DNA of 64,000 nt from [Clostridium] citroniae WAL-17108 (GTDB taxonomy: Bacteria > Bacillota > Clostridia > Lachnospirales > Lachnospiraceae). The stretch covers positions 183,043-247,042 of the forward strand of contig NZ_JH376427.1 of NCBI RefSeq assembly GCF_000233455.1. Reading direction: 5' to 3'. Under the pieces are notes generated by a model, which saw nothing but the letters and a program-made list of their open reading frames with translations, made no database searches and was not told the origin of the DNA. Positions 42,544-51,518 of this stretch are shown piece by piece (within the stretch, counting starts at the first letter, position 1; every line of letters starts with the position of its first letter). Made by a program: the position numbers and the translations under genes.

Positions 42544-43980
42544 TCACTCATAGCAGAGCACCGGCATCCCTTTGTAAACCAGATCATAGAGAACCGCTGC
42601 CTTGTCCGGCGGCAGGTTGATGCAGCCGTGGCTGCCGCTGGTCTGATAGATGGATCCCCCGAACTTGCTTCTCCAGGTCGCATCGTGCAGGCCGATCCCT
42701 CCGTTAAACGGCATCCAGTAATCCACATGGCTCTCATATTCGTAGCTTCCATCCGCCTTTTTTGCTCCACGCAGGATCCGGTCCTTTTCTTTGTAAGTCA
42801 GACTGTAAATGCCCGCAGGCGTGTCGTAGTTCTTAGCGATATTTCCAGTTACACAGGGAGCTTCCCATACAAGGCTGCCCTCCTGGAACATGTACACATG
42901 CTGTCCGGTGAGGTCAATCTCCACATAGGTACTCCCCCAGTCCGGCGCAGTGCGGCTGGCAGCTGTGGCTGCATACACCGGCTCCCGGTCCTGTTCTCCC
43001 TCGGCCAGTCCTGCCTGTATGAGCTGGGTAAGGGCTGCGCTCTCCCCCGCCACATCCAGCTTCCATCCATAGGGGCCGGTGATCTCTACATCCTTTCCCC
43101 CCGCAGTGTGGAAGGTCCTGGCAGTTCCGGCCGTATCATACTTTGCAGCCAGTCCGGCCACAAACGCAACCACCTTTTCCTGGTCCAGCACCGCTGTGGT
43201 GCCCTGGCTGCCTGTAATCCAGCTGCATATCATCTCCCCGGTCAGGGGTTCCTTAACATCGCCGAACACATAATTGACAGTTGCTGTCCTATACCTGTTC
43301 ATGGTATCACACAGGGCCTTCAGTTCCTCGCTGTCCTCCCGCACATTCACCTGGTAATAACAGCCGGCCCCGTCTATATCCACGGATGTCCGCCCTGCCT
43401 TTACCGCTTCTTTGATCAGGGCTTCTGTTTTAGCCTCGTCCACATTATTCCCCTGTACTGCCGGTATAATGGTAAATGGCTGTCCCTCTTCATAGGATGA
43501 CACACGTGCATCCGCGGTGACTGTGATATTAGAACCGCTTATAAGGGCCAGGGATCTGATCTTGGCTGTCAAAGCCTCCTCGCTGTAGGCCGCGGTCATG
43601 GTCATGGTATGGGAGTTGTCCGTGGACGGTCCCGAGTTGCGCCCCGAGGCGTTCTGGGCATCCAGAATAGCCTGGAGACCTTCCGGCACCGTCACCTTAT
43701 ATCCTATGTCCGTTCCCTTAATACGTTCCTCTTTGTCCCCCCGTTCCTTTATGGTCAGGGTATATTCACCGTCATAAAAACCTTCTATCCTGGTTTTTGC
43801 CTCATCTGTTGTAAGTCCGCCGATCCCCACACCGTTTACCTTTGTGCCGGGTACGAACCTGGTGGTATCCGCGTTCTGGTCAGCCAATGATGTCACTGCT
43901 AATGAGGCCGTAAAAGCCGCGGCTGTCATGACCGTCAAAAGCATTTTCCCAATTGTTCTTCCTTTTTTTACAATGCGCAT
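42544..43980 (-). CDS. L,D-transpeptidase with VanW-like/peptidoglycan-binding repeats and YkuD domain
   Basis: The 478-residue protein has an N-terminal signal/anchor (about 10-33), two putative peptidoglycan-binding (PG_binding_4) modules between about 40 and 330 (VNGVGIGGLTTDEA in the first), and a C-terminal YkuD domain. The active-site motif SHGCINLP places the nucleophile at Cys453, with GIGLHDATWRSKFGG upstream. Such enzymes form 3-3 cross-links or attach proteins to cell-wall peptides. It stands alone with its own promoter (44046-44074) and terminator. A second, smaller L,D-transpeptidase is at 55623. Confidence 0.93.
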   Translation of the reverse strand: MRIVKKGRTIGKMLLTVMTAAAFTASLAVTSLADQNADTTRFVPGTKVNGVGIGGLTTDEAKTRIEGFYDGEYTLTIKERGDKEERIKGTDIGYKVTVPEGLQAILDAQNASGRNSGPSTDNSHTMTMTAAYSEEALTAKIRSLALISGSNITVTADARVSSYEEGQPFTIIPAVQGNNVDEAKTEALIKEAVKAGRTSVDIDGAGCYYQVNVREDSEELKALCDTMNRYRTATVNYVFGDVKEPLTGEMICSWITGSQGTTAVLDQEKVVAFVAGLAAKYDTAGTARTFHTAGGKDVEITGPYGWKLDVAGESAALTQLIQAGLAEGEQDREPVYAATAASRTAPDWGSTYVEIDLTGQHVYMFQEGSLVWEAPCVTGNIAKNYDTPAGIYSLTYKEKDRILRGAKKADGSYEYESHVDYWMPFNGGIGLHDATWRSKFGGSIYQTSGSHGCINLPPDKAAVLYDLVYKGMPVLCYE

Positions 43981-44045
43981 AAATAATTAGCCCCAATCTT
44001 CACTTCTTTTCCAGCCCTGCCATAAAAAGGTCAGGCTGCCTACTT

Positions 44046-44074
44046 AACATAACAACCTTTTGGGAGAATTTCAA
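44046..44074 (-). promoter_or_regulatory. Predicted promoter of the large L,D-transpeptidase gene
   Basis: On the minus strand TTGAAA (44069-44074) and TATGTT (44046-44051) are 17 bases apart, 65 bases before the ATG. The rest of the 326-base gap up to 44306 holds only the hairpin at 44199-44288 and a GC-rich stretch near 44120-44190 without a recognisable feature. Confidence 0.6.
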
Positions 44075-44198
44075 CCGTTAAAATAAAAATGTAAGAATTC
44101 TTCATAAATTGGGAATTACGCGAAGGGGCGGGCGGGGTGCATCCATTGATTAGAAGAATGGGAATGGTGCGGCGGATACGGCGGCGGTTTGAATAAAA

Positions 44199-44288
44199 AG
44201 CCAGCCGAAATTAAGCCCCAGGCCCCGGGAAACTCCATTGATTCAATCGATGGGGTCCCCGGCGGCTGCGTTTTTATTCCGGCTGGCT
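44199..44288 (-). terminator. Large hairpin acting as terminator of the cyclophilin gene
   Basis: AGCCAGCCG (44199-44207) pairs perfectly with CGGCTGGCT (44280-44288), and on the minus strand the stem runs straight into TTTTTATT. The 72-base interior is itself GC-rich and self-complementary (CCCCGG/CCGGGG and CCATTGATT/AATCGATGG segments), so the whole may fold as a branched structure. Confidence 0.65.
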
Positions 44289-44306
44289 GAATGTTTACGA
44301 AACTTC

Positions 44307-45059
44307 TTAATCTATTACTTCGATGCTCTGGATCACTGGCTGGTTTTCTTTAGGGACCGTGCCGTTGTTGTCCACTGGCTGGATATCTTTGCAGATGGCG
44401 TCCACAACCTCCATGCCCTCTGTCACATATCCGAAACATGCATATTCCCCATCCAGGAATGTGCTGTCCTCATGCACGATAAAAAACTGTGAGCTGGCGC
44501 TGTCCTTGATCTGGGAACGGGCCATGGAGATGGCTCCCCTTGTGTGGGACAGCGGATTTTCCACACCATTGCTTGCAAACTCGCCCTTGATCTCCTCATC
44601 GGAACCGCCCATACCTGTGCCCAAGGGGTCTCCGCCCTGGATCATGAAACCGCTCATGATCCTGTGAAAGGTGAGCCCGTCATAAAATCCATCCTTTGCC
44701 AGCTTCAGGAAATTGGCAACCGTTATGGGGGCATTGTCCCCGTCCAGCGCCACGTCAATGGTGCCGTAATCTTTTACAGTGATCTTCACATGATGGGTTC
44801 CGGCCGCTGCCTCCAATTCCTCAGCGGACGGACCGCCGGTTGCTTCGCTTTCCTTTACCCCTGCTTCACTGCCATTTGCTGCGCTGCCTGTTTCTGCATT
44901 GCCGCTTGTCTCCTCCGCCTTTGCGGATTCTGTCTGGCTTTCAGTCTGGGCCTGGGTGGTCTGAGCCTGGGCAGATGAACTGCCTGATCTGCCGCTGCAG
45001 CCGGACAGCATGGAAACTGCCAGCAGGGCTGCCGCACCTGCACATATCCATTTTTTCAT
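44307..45059 (-). CDS. Cyclophilin-type peptidyl-prolyl isomerase lipoprotein
   Basis: From ATG at 45057-45059 (GAGGAG about 8 bases upstream; a GTG three codons earlier directly abuts that site) the protein is 250 residues. The lipoprotein signal ends MLSGC (Cys21). A Gln/Thr/Glu-rich linker leads to a cyclophilin domain from about residue 90: FHRIMSGFMIQGGDP, ARSQIKDSASSQFFI, CFGYVTEGMEVVD. The catalytic Arg-Ile-Met and Phe-Ile-Gln-Gly segments are present. It should help fold secreted proteins at the outer face of the membrane. Confidence 0.94.
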   Translation of the reverse strand: MKKWICAGAAALLAVSMLSGCSGRSGSSSAQAQTTQAQTESQTESAKAEETSGNAETGSAANGSEAGVKESEATGGPSAEELEAAAGTHHVKITVKDYGTIDVALDGDNAPITVANFLKLAKDGFYDGLTFHRIMSGFMIQGGDPLGTGMGGSDEEIKGEFASNGVENPLSHTRGAISMARSQIKDSASSQFFIVHEDSTFLDGEYACFGYVTEGMEVVDAICKDIQPVDNNGTVPKENQPVIQSIEVID

Positions 45060-45233
45060 AATAAACACTCCTCATTCATCCGGGATCTTCCGCCCTTTGT
45101 TCCCGGGCCCCCGGTTAATTGGGCGCATATGTAAACTGCATGCACTGTGCCGCAGCCCATACGCCCTGGTTTTAAACTGCCAGAGCATATTGTAACATCC
45201 ATGAACAGTCCAGTAAAGTATTTTATAAAATTA

Positions 45234-46433
45234 TCACACTTTTATCACATTTTGGGTGTTGGTTTTATGGCCTGCCGTCACACGGTAATATACCAGGCAC
45301 AGGCCCATGGTAGCCGCCATGTCGGGGAGCGTGCTGCCCACAGGCGTATCCACATGCATAAGGATTCGGTAGATCACAAACCCCGCAAACCATATGACCA
45401 GATTGGAAATGCAAAAGGATTCCCTTTTGTGATCCTGTTTTATGAAAAAGTAATCCATGATCTGGATGGCGATCATGGGAGCGAACACGGAACCGATCAG
45501 ATACAGAAAATTGGTGATATTATCCATGGGAAACATCATGGCCGCCGCGGTACCTATGACCGTAACAGCCACAGCCGCCCACTTTTCCTTGATCTTTTGG
45601 GAAATGGACACACTGGATACCCCCGCGGAATACGCGTCCAGGAAGGTGGTTGTCACCGTGGAAAGTACAATGATGAGCAGGCCCGTCAGTCCCAGGCCGG
45701 CCTTTACCATAATGATGGAAATGTCGTACTCGCCTGTATAAATGGCAGCCCCCATTCCTATGACATACATAAAAATGCTCACAACGCCGTACACCGCTGC
45801 GCTTGCCGCTGTTGCTGCAAACGGACGCTCTGCCTCCCTGGTATAATCGCTGATCAGCGGGAACCAGGAAAGAGGCATTGCCACGGACAGCTCCACTGCT
45901 GCTCCAAAGCTCATGGCCTCCCCTGAAACTGCTTCCGCTGCCCCGTAGCCTGTGAAGATCACGCGGCACAGGATCAGGGTAAGGATAAAGAGGGCTCCCA
46001 TAGCCAGGGTATTGATCTTCCCCAGATTCTGGATGCCGATCAGGATCCACACCAGGATCAATCCTCCGATCACCAGGCACCAGATCCACTTCCCTGCCGG
46101 GAAAATGCCTCCCGCTGCCAGCGCCCCATCATAGATCATAATGGAGGTCCAGCCCACCAGCTGCAGCACATTCAGGGCGCAAAACAGCAGGCTTCCCCGC
46201 TCACCGAAACTCATTTTAACGGTTTCCATGGAACTTTTCCTGGTATAACCCCCAATGAGTCCGGCCAAAAACAGCAGCACGCAGCCGATCACATGACCCA
46301 GAAGAATGGCGGCTATGCCTTTTTCAAATCCCAGTGGAGCCAGGTAAGTGCCTGTCAGTATCTCTGCAATGGACACGCCTGCCCCAAACCAGATCAGCCC
46401 GTTGCTGAACACAGAAGTTCTTTTTTCACTCAT
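45234..46433 (-). CDS. cytX: Putative hydroxymethylpyrimidine transporter CytX (NCS1/cytosine permease family)
   Basis: From ATG at 46431-46433 (GGGAGG about 9 bases upstream; the frame opens 14 codons earlier) the protein is 399 residues with about twelve membrane spans. It fits the cytosine permease / NCS1 family (WFGAGVSIAEILTGTYLAPLG, LSWFPLISDYTREA, LDAYSAGVSSVSIS). It follows thiD by 13 bases behind a TPP riboswitch, which is the known context of CytX, a proposed importer of the thiamine pyrimidine precursor HMP. Substrate choice rests on that context. Confidence 0.88.
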   Translation of the reverse strand: MSEKRTSVFSNGLIWFGAGVSIAEILTGTYLAPLGFEKGIAAILLGHVIGCVLLFLAGLIGGYTRKSSMETVKMSFGERGSLLFCALNVLQLVGWTSIMIYDGALAAGGIFPAGKWIWCLVIGGLILVWILIGIQNLGKINTLAMGALFILTLILCRVIFTGYGAAEAVSGEAMSFGAAVELSVAMPLSWFPLISDYTREAERPFAATAASAAVYGVVSIFMYVIGMGAAIYTGEYDISIIMVKAGLGLTGLLIIVLSTVTTTFLDAYSAGVSSVSISQKIKEKWAAVAVTVIGTAAAMMFPMDNITNFLYLIGSVFAPMIAIQIMDYFFIKQDHKRESFCISNLVIWFAGFVIYRILMHVDTPVGSTLPDMAATMGLCLVYYRVTAGHKTNTQNVIKV

Positions 46434-46446
46434 ATTCCCGCCCTCC

Positions 46447-47238
46447 CTAATATTCGCCTTTAATGGCAAACGCATGGTTCATGGGACCGCTGCCCCTGCC
46501 AAGGTCCAGCATGGCTCCAAGCGCCCCGGAGAGGTACGCCTTAGCCTTTTCCACTGCCATATCCATCTCCATGCCCTTGGCCAGGTTGGAGGCAATGGCG
46601 CTGGAAAGGGTACAGCCCGTGCCGTGGGTATTAGGGTTCTGGATCCGTTTTCCCATAAACCAGCGCAGCTCCCCGTTTCTGTATAAAAGGTCATTGGCAT
46701 CATTGTGCTGGTGTCCGCCTTTGCACAGCACGGCACATCCGCAGTTCTCCCCAATGATCCGGGCCGCCTCTTCCATATCCTCCTGGGAATTGATCCTGAT
46801 CCCTGACAGGATTTCCGCCTCCGGGACATTCGGTGTCAAAAGGTCTGCCATGGGAATCAGCCGTTCTTTCAGTACCTGGACCGCTGCTTCATCTATAAGC
46901 CTGGAACCGCTGGTGGCCACCATGACCGGATCCACCACGATATTTACCCCATGATAGGCGGACAGCTTATCTGCGATCACCTCGATCAGCCGCGATGAGG
47001 AAACCATCCCGATCTTGACTGCGTCCGGAAAGATATCTGTAAAGATATCATCCAGCTGCTCACCCAAAAATTCAGGTGTCACTTCCATAATCCCTGTTAC
47101 GCCGGTGGTATTCTGTGCAGTCAGAGCAGTGATCGCGCTCATTCCATATACCCCATGAGCGGTCATTGTCTTTAAATCCGCCTGGATGCCGGCGCCTCCG
47201 CTGGAATCACTTCCTGCGATTGTTAATGCTGTGTACAT
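46447..47238 (-). CDS. thiD: Hydroxymethylpyrimidine/phosphomethylpyrimidine kinase
   Basis: From ATG at 47236-47238 (AAAGGAG upstream; the frame opens 25 codons earlier) the protein is 263 residues. It matches ThiD of the ribokinase family: LTIAGSDSSGGAGIQADLKTM at the start, KIGMVSSS, VVDPVMVATSG and the anion-hole motif HGTGCTLSSAIA near the end. It phosphorylates HMP and HMP-phosphate for thiamine synthesis. It is the first gene of the thiD-cytX operon under the TPP riboswitch, so HMP imported by CytX would be trapped and activated here. Confidence 0.95.
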   Translation of the reverse strand: MYTALTIAGSDSSGGAGIQADLKTMTAHGVYGMSAITALTAQNTTGVTGIMEVTPEFLGEQLDDIFTDIFPDAVKIGMVSSSRLIEVIADKLSAYHGVNIVVDPVMVATSGSRLIDEAAVQVLKERLIPMADLLTPNVPEAEILSGIRINSQEDMEEAARIIGENCGCAVLCKGGHQHNDANDLLYRNGELRWFMGKRIQNPNTHGTGCTLSSAIASNLAKGMEMDMAVEKAKAYLSGALGAMLDLGRGSGPMNHAFAIKGEY

Positions 47239-47406
47239 AGTTATTCTCCTTTTCGCATTAATTTTCTTAGGCGACAGAAGGTGGTGCCCCCAGCCTGCCG
47301 CCTGGGTGCCCATTGGGCTGATTCCCTTTTACCGAGTGATAATATCCACCGATGACACATATTGCCGGTTCCGCGTATGGCCCATTCCACACCTGGCCCA
47401 TTCCGC

Positions 47407-47443
47407 ACAAAAACGGCGGTGCACCAAAACAGGTGCACCGCCG
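47407..47443 (-). terminator. Riboswitch-controlled terminator before thiD
   Basis: CGGCGGTGCACC and GGTGCACCGCCG form a perfect 12-pair stem (47414-47425 and 47432-47443) followed on the minus strand by TTTTTGTG. It lies about 18 bases after the TPP riboswitch and 170 bases before thiD, so it is the likely expression platform. Confidence 0.85.
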
Positions 47444-47457
47444 GCATATGATCTCCT

Positions 47458-47545
47458 ATGGTCCCTACGTTGGCATTATCCAAATCAGGTAATGGGTCTA
47501 AGCATGAACAGCTTACTCTCAGCCCACTTAAGTGAGCTCCCCGTT
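47458..47545 (-). ncRNA. TPP riboswitch (THI element)
   Basis: Read on the minus strand the element starts GGGGAGC (near 47542), has GGGCTGAGAG, then GACCC, then CCTGATTTGGATAATGCC and ends CGTAGGGAC (47461). These are the conserved blocks of the thiamine pyrophosphate riboswitch in order and spacing. With TPP bound, the downstream terminator should form and switch off thiD-cytX. Confidence 0.96.
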
Positions 47546-47564
47546 GTCTGTATTAACAATACTC

Positions 47565-47592
47565 ATTATAACTCTTTTTGGGAAAAATGCAA
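47565..47592 (-). promoter_or_regulatory. Predicted promoter of the TPP riboswitch / thiD-cytX transcript
   Basis: On the minus strand TTGCAT (47587-47592) and a perfect TATAAT (47565-47570) are 16 bases apart, placing the start about 15 bases before the riboswitch. Confidence 0.75.
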
Positions 47593-47623
47593 TCCATTTT
47601 TCCATTCTTCCCCTGGGCACGCC

Positions 47624-48931
47624 TTACTCCGCCATGGCCCGGTCCACGATCTTCACCATGGCTGTAAAGGTTGTGCCGTCATAATCCACATCAAACTCAT
47701 CCCCGGGATGGTTCAGGATCCTCCGGATACTGAGCATGCCCAGACCTCCGTCCTTTTTGCTGGAAAGGATCTTTCCCCCTCTCTGTGTGATCTGTCCGTT
47801 ATAGGAATTTTCCACCATCATCATCAGATGGTCATCCATCCACCGGGCCTGGACCCGTATAAAACGTGCTCCGCTGATGCGCCTGCAGGCTTCAAAGGCA
47901 TTTTCCAGCAGGTTTCCGATAACAATGCACAGCGTCAGGTCATCCACGGGCACGTGCGCCGACAGGTCGGCCCTGGCCTCAAAGGTGATATCCTCCTGGC
48001 GTGCTCTGGCTGCATATTCCTGAAGCAGTCCGTTAACTGCCTGATTCTGGCAGAATACCATCTGGGCCGTCCGGTCCAGTTCCTCCTTGAGGTTTTTAAG
48101 GTACCTGTCCTGCTCCTCCTTTTCCATGTTCTGCAGGGCATGGATATGGTGCCGGAAATCATGCTTAATGATACGCACCTGCTCAATATAATCAAGGGTC
48201 TGGTTATAGTGCTCCCTCTGCTTTCCGATCAGCTGCCTTGCAAACTGCAGTTCCTCCTCCGTTTTCCTTCGGCATGTGATCTCCAGGGTATTTCCCAGGA
48301 TCATCACATAGAGGATCAGGATCATGGCACAGAGGGCCATAAAGAACAGGATATCCTGGATCCCCCGGGATGCCAGGGAACGAGGGGAGAAAATGCTGTT
48401 TGTCCCAATGGCAAGCACCACAAGGGAAACGCAGGGATAGGTGAGAAGCAGGGAACAGGAACGGGTGGAAAGCTGTGAAAAAAGGCGGTCCACCGCATCT
48501 CTCAGCCAGAACCGCACAAACAGGCAGAAGCCGGCCGCGGAAACAAGGGATACCAGAACACAGATCTGGCCGTAGGACAAGGGAACACGGCTGCCCAGCA
48601 CCCAGGCTGCAAATTCGTTCAGGGATGTGGAAAGCACGGCGAACAGCCATGCTGAAACATAAAGAAATGCCTTTTTCAGCAGACTGCCCTGAAAAAAGAT
48701 GAGGAGCACAAGGAAAAACAGGCATGAAAAGATGCCCTGGAAAACAAAAAAGATCTCTTGGGGAATATGAAACAAGGACTGCATGGATACCATGATGACC
48801 CACAGATAGGCTGACACTGCCGCTATATTCTCCCGGTTCCTGTGCTTTGGCTCCAAACATACGAAAATAGGCATCATACGCACTGCCAGGTTAATCAGAT
48901 TCAGAAAAATCGTACATGCGTTATCGTTCAT
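47624..48931 (-). CDS. AgrC/NatK-type sensor histidine kinase (GHKL)
   Basis: The 435-residue protein has about six N-terminal membrane helices (to about 215), a coiled coil, a short H-box with His257 (VRIIKHDFRHH) and a GHKL ATPase domain (IVIGNLLENAFEACR, GGLGMLSIRRI). This is the layout of AgrC-like kinases that sense peptides or act in self-regulation. It starts 7 bases after the LytTR regulator stop; the stop TGA is part of its GAGG ribosome site. No AgrB, AgrD or ABC exporter is nearby, so the signal is unknown. Confidence 0.9.
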   Translation of the reverse strand: MNDNACTIFLNLINLAVRMMPIFVCLEPKHRNRENIAAVSAYLWVIMVSMQSLFHIPQEIFFVFQGIFSCLFFLVLLIFFQGSLLKKAFLYVSAWLFAVLSTSLNEFAAWVLGSRVPLSYGQICVLVSLVSAAGFCLFVRFWLRDAVDRLFSQLSTRSCSLLLTYPCVSLVVLAIGTNSIFSPRSLASRGIQDILFFMALCAMILILYVMILGNTLEITCRRKTEEELQFARQLIGKQREHYNQTLDYIEQVRIIKHDFRHHIHALQNMEKEEQDRYLKNLKEELDRTAQMVFCQNQAVNGLLQEYAARARQEDITFEARADLSAHVPVDDLTLCIVIGNLLENAFEACRRISGARFIRVQARWMDDHLMMMVENSYNGQITQRGGKILSSKKDGGLGMLSIRRILNHPGDEFDVDYDGTTFTAMVKIVDRAMAE

Positions 48932-48938
48932 GAAAACC

Positions 48939-49640
48939 TCATTTCAGGCGGTGATGGTAATATGCATTCTTGCTCTGCTTGTAAAAATTCCTGGAAATGG
49001 GGATCAGCTGTCCCTCCCTCATGTGAAAGCAGGAATCCTCCAACCGCTCCACCTGTTCCAGATTCACCACGTAGCTCTGGTGGCAGCGCAAAAACTGCGG
49101 ATGCTCCTTCAGCTCCTCCTGGAGTTCCGACAGCTTCTGCCCGATTGCCAGCGTCTCCCCGCTTGTCAGGGTCACAAATACCCGGTGCAGGCGGTTCTCA
49201 AACCAGGCGATCCGCTCCAGCTTAAGGTGTACGGGAACACGGTTGTGGATAACGGATATACACGCTTCCCGCTCTCCCAGGTACTGGTTTACCACACGTT
49301 CCATGGTGGCCTCAAAATGATTCCTTTCCACCGGCTTTAGGATAAATCCTGCCGCATTGACGCTGTACCCATCCACCGCGGCCTCCAGGGATGAGGTGAT
49401 GAAGACCACCGCGTGATTCCCCTTTCCCAGCCTGGCCGCTGTCTCAATGCCGGTCAGCCCAGGCATCAGCACATCCAGCAGATACAGGTCATACTCCTGT
49501 CCGGCTTCTATGAGTTCGCTCCCTTTTTCATATGTATCAATATGCACTGCCATTTGACGCCCTTCAAAAAATACGGACGCGTATTCCACTATGAAATCAC
49601 ACTCTTCCCTTGTGTCGTCACAGACAGCAATCCTTAGCAC
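48939..49640 (-). CDS. LytTR-family response regulator
   Basis: The 233-residue protein has an N-terminal receiver domain (LRIAVCDDTREECDFI, phospho-acceptor Asp56 in YLLDVLMPGLTG) and a C-terminal LytTR DNA-binding domain (HLKLERIAWFENRLHRVFV, FLRCHQSYVVNLEQVERLE). The start is a GTG at 49638-49640 with a G-rich site 8 bases upstream. It is the first gene of the pair with the AgrC-like kinase and has a strong promoter. It is divergent from a sodium:solute symporter, a possible target. Confidence 0.92.
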   Translation of the reverse strand: MLRIAVCDDTREECDFIVEYASVFFEGRQMAVHIDTYEKGSELIEAGQEYDLYLLDVLMPGLTGIETAARLGKGNHAVVFITSSLEAAVDGYSVNAAGFILKPVERNHFEATMERVVNQYLGEREACISVIHNRVPVHLKLERIAWFENRLHRVFVTLTSGETLAIGQKLSELQEELKEHPQFLRCHQSYVVNLEQVERLEDSCFHMREGQLIPISRNFYKQSKNAYYHHRLK

Positions 49641-49715
49641 GTTTTCATCCCCCTCCGGCAGACTCCCTGGTCTGTATCCATAAGATCCGCAGTTTTCTCT
49701 ACAGCGTTTTTCTCT

Positions 49716-49744
49716 ATTTTATGGGCATTCCTTCCATAAGTCAA
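49716..49744 (-). promoter_or_regulatory. Predicted promoter of the LytTR/AgrC-like operon
   Basis: On the minus strand TTGACT (49739-49744) and TAAAAT (49716-49721) are 17 bases apart, about 75 bases before the GTG start. Confidence 0.75.
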
Positions 49745-49833
49745 GTTTGGGATTTAAATGTCATATTCGGTATCAATTCTGCAGAAGTGGTTATTTATTC
49801 CAACAGCAGGGGTATGATACACTTATTGTATGA

Positions 49834-49997
49834 AAATATGTAACAGTTCAGGACGGCGGAAAAACGGGTGCAAAAGCGGGCGTTACGCTTGCTTATAAGT
49901 CCGTTTTGGCGCCCATTTTCACATCGGATGGACATCCGATGCTTCTTGACCGGCTCTTCCGGTCAAGAATATGAGCCGTTCTGAACAGTTACAAAAA
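49834..49997. repeat. Dispersed inverted-repeat element, full-length copy (about 160 bases)
   Basis: Terminal arms GTAACAGTTCAGGACGGC (49840-49857) and GCCGTTCTGAACAGTTAC (49975-49992) match in 16 of 18 positions. The interior holds two strong hairpins, CATCGGATG/CATCCGATG (49922-49941) and CTTGACCGG/CCGGTCAAG (49944-49966). There is no open reading frame. Partial copies lie at 22890-22939 and 40875-40914. It sits in the leader of the symporter gene and fills most of the 377-base gap there. Confidence 0.8.
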
Positions 49998-50017
49998 TTT
50001 TATACAGGAGGGATTTT

Positions 50018-51475
50018 ATGGGTACAAATATCATTGTAACAATCATCGTAATCGTCTACCTGCTTTTTATGCTGTGGATTGGCTGGTATTCTTCCACCAA
50101 AATATCCACCAACACCGACTTCATGGTGGCCGGACGCCGTCTCGGCCCGCTTCTCATGGCCGGAACCCTGGCAGCCACGGAGATCGGCGGCGGCAGTTCC
50201 CTGGGCGTTGTGCAAAACGGTATGTCCGGATACGGCCTCAGCGCTTCCTGGTATATTACCACCATGGGAATCGCCTTTATCATCCTGAGCTTTATTGCCC
50301 CCAAATTCCGGGCCGCGACCGTTAAGACGGTTCCTGAGTATTTCCGCAGACGCTACGGCAAATCCTGCGGCATCATCACAGCCGTCATCATGCTGCTTCC
50401 CCTGGTGGGTCTTACCGCCGGACAGTTCATTGCCTCAGCCGTTATCCTTTCCACCATGCTGAACATCGATTACCAGGTTGCGGTAATCATTGTGGCAGTG
50501 GTGGTAACCGTTTACTCCATCATGGGCGGCCTTTGGAGTGTCACTCTCACCGACTTTGTCCAGGTATTCCTGATCGTGATCGGCATGATCATTGCAGTCC
50601 CCTTTGCCATGAACTATGCGGGAGGATGGAGCCAGGTCACTGCCAATATTCCGGAGGGAACCCTGAACATGTTCCAGGGCTATGACCTGTTTGGGATCAT
50701 TTCCCTGGTCATCATGTACACGGCCACCTTCTCCGTAGGCCAGGAGGCAGTATCACGTTTCTATGCCGCCAGGGATGAAAAGGCTGCCAAGAGAGGCGCA
50801 TGGCTGGCTGCACTGGTGAACTTTATCTATGCATTTATCCCCACCATCCTGGGCATCATCACCCTGGCCCTGATCAACATGGGCAAGTTCAGTTCCACCC
50901 AGTTTGAATCCGTTGGCGCCCGCTACGCCCTGCCGGTTCTGGCCATCAATACCATGCCCGCCCTGATCTGCGGCCTGCTGTTTGCCGGGATCATCTCCGC
51001 TACCATGTCCAGTTCCGACTCCGACCTTCTGGGCGCCGGCTCTATATTTGCCAACGACATCTATAAGGCAGTCCTAAAACCGGATGCCTCCAGCCAGTCT
51101 GTTATGACCGTGACAAAAGTGGTAATGTGCCTGGTAGGCGTTGCCTCCATGCTTATCGCACTCTTTAATACCCAGAGCATTGTATCCATCCTGATGTTCT
51201 GCTTCACCCTGAGGGCCGCCGGTTCCTTCTTCCCCTATGTGATGGGGCACTACTGGAAAAAAGCCTCCACGGCCGGAACCATCGCCTCCCTGATTGCAGG
51301 GACCGTTGTGGTCGTGTATCTGGAGCACGTATCCAAAGGCATGCTCTTCGGAATTAAATTCAGCCAGCCCATCATACCGGGCCTTGTGGCAGCCTTTATC
51401 TGCTTTATCATTTTTTCCTATGCCATGCCGCCAAAGGTGGCGACAACGGAACTGGCCCCGGAAGAGGACGATTGA
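50018..51475 (+). CDS. Sodium:solute symporter (SSS family)
   Basis: The 485-residue protein has about thirteen membrane spans and SSS-family motifs: FMVAGRRLGPLLMAGTLAATEIGGGS, GLWSVTLTDFVQVFLIVIG, FAGIISATMSSSDSDLLGAG. The Ser-rich segment with Asp corresponds to the sodium-site region in TM8. It imports a small organic solute together with sodium. The ATG follows CAGGAGGGATTTT. It is divergent from the LytTR system and has the repeat element in its leader. The substrate is not clear. Confidence 0.92.
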   Translation: MGTNIIVTIIVIVYLLFMLWIGWYSSTKISTNTDFMVAGRRLGPLLMAGTLAATEIGGGSSLGVVQNGMSGYGLSASWYITTMGIAFIILSFIAPKFRAATVKTVPEYFRRRYGKSCGIITAVIMLLPLVGLTAGQFIASAVILSTMLNIDYQVAVIIVAVVVTVYSIMGGLWSVTLTDFVQVFLIVIGMIIAVPFAMNYAGGWSQVTANIPEGTLNMFQGYDLFGIISLVIMYTATFSVGQEAVSRFYAARDEKAAKRGAWLAALVNFIYAFIPTILGIITLALINMGKFSSTQFESVGARYALPVLAINTMPALICGLLFAGIISATMSSSDSDLLGAGSIFANDIYKAVLKPDASSQSVMTVTKVVMCLVGVASMLIALFNTQSIVSILMFCFTLRAAGSFFPYVMGHYWKKASTAGTIASLIAGTVVVVYLEHVSKGMLFGIKFSQPIIPGLVAAFICFIIFSYAMPPKVATTELAPEEDD

Positions 51476-51518
51476 CACCGGATGGGATCAGATTCATCAG
51501 GATCTGCTGTTTAAAAAA

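Noticed and set aside
42487..43500. Open frame of 337 codons on the plus strand
   Set aside because: It is antisense to the L,D-transpeptidase gene and its terminator, without a ribosome site or recognisable domain.
47186..48478. Open frame of 430 codons on the plus strand
   Set aside because: It runs antisense through thiD's start, the TPP riboswitch and the AgrC-like kinase, all of which are well supported on the other strand.
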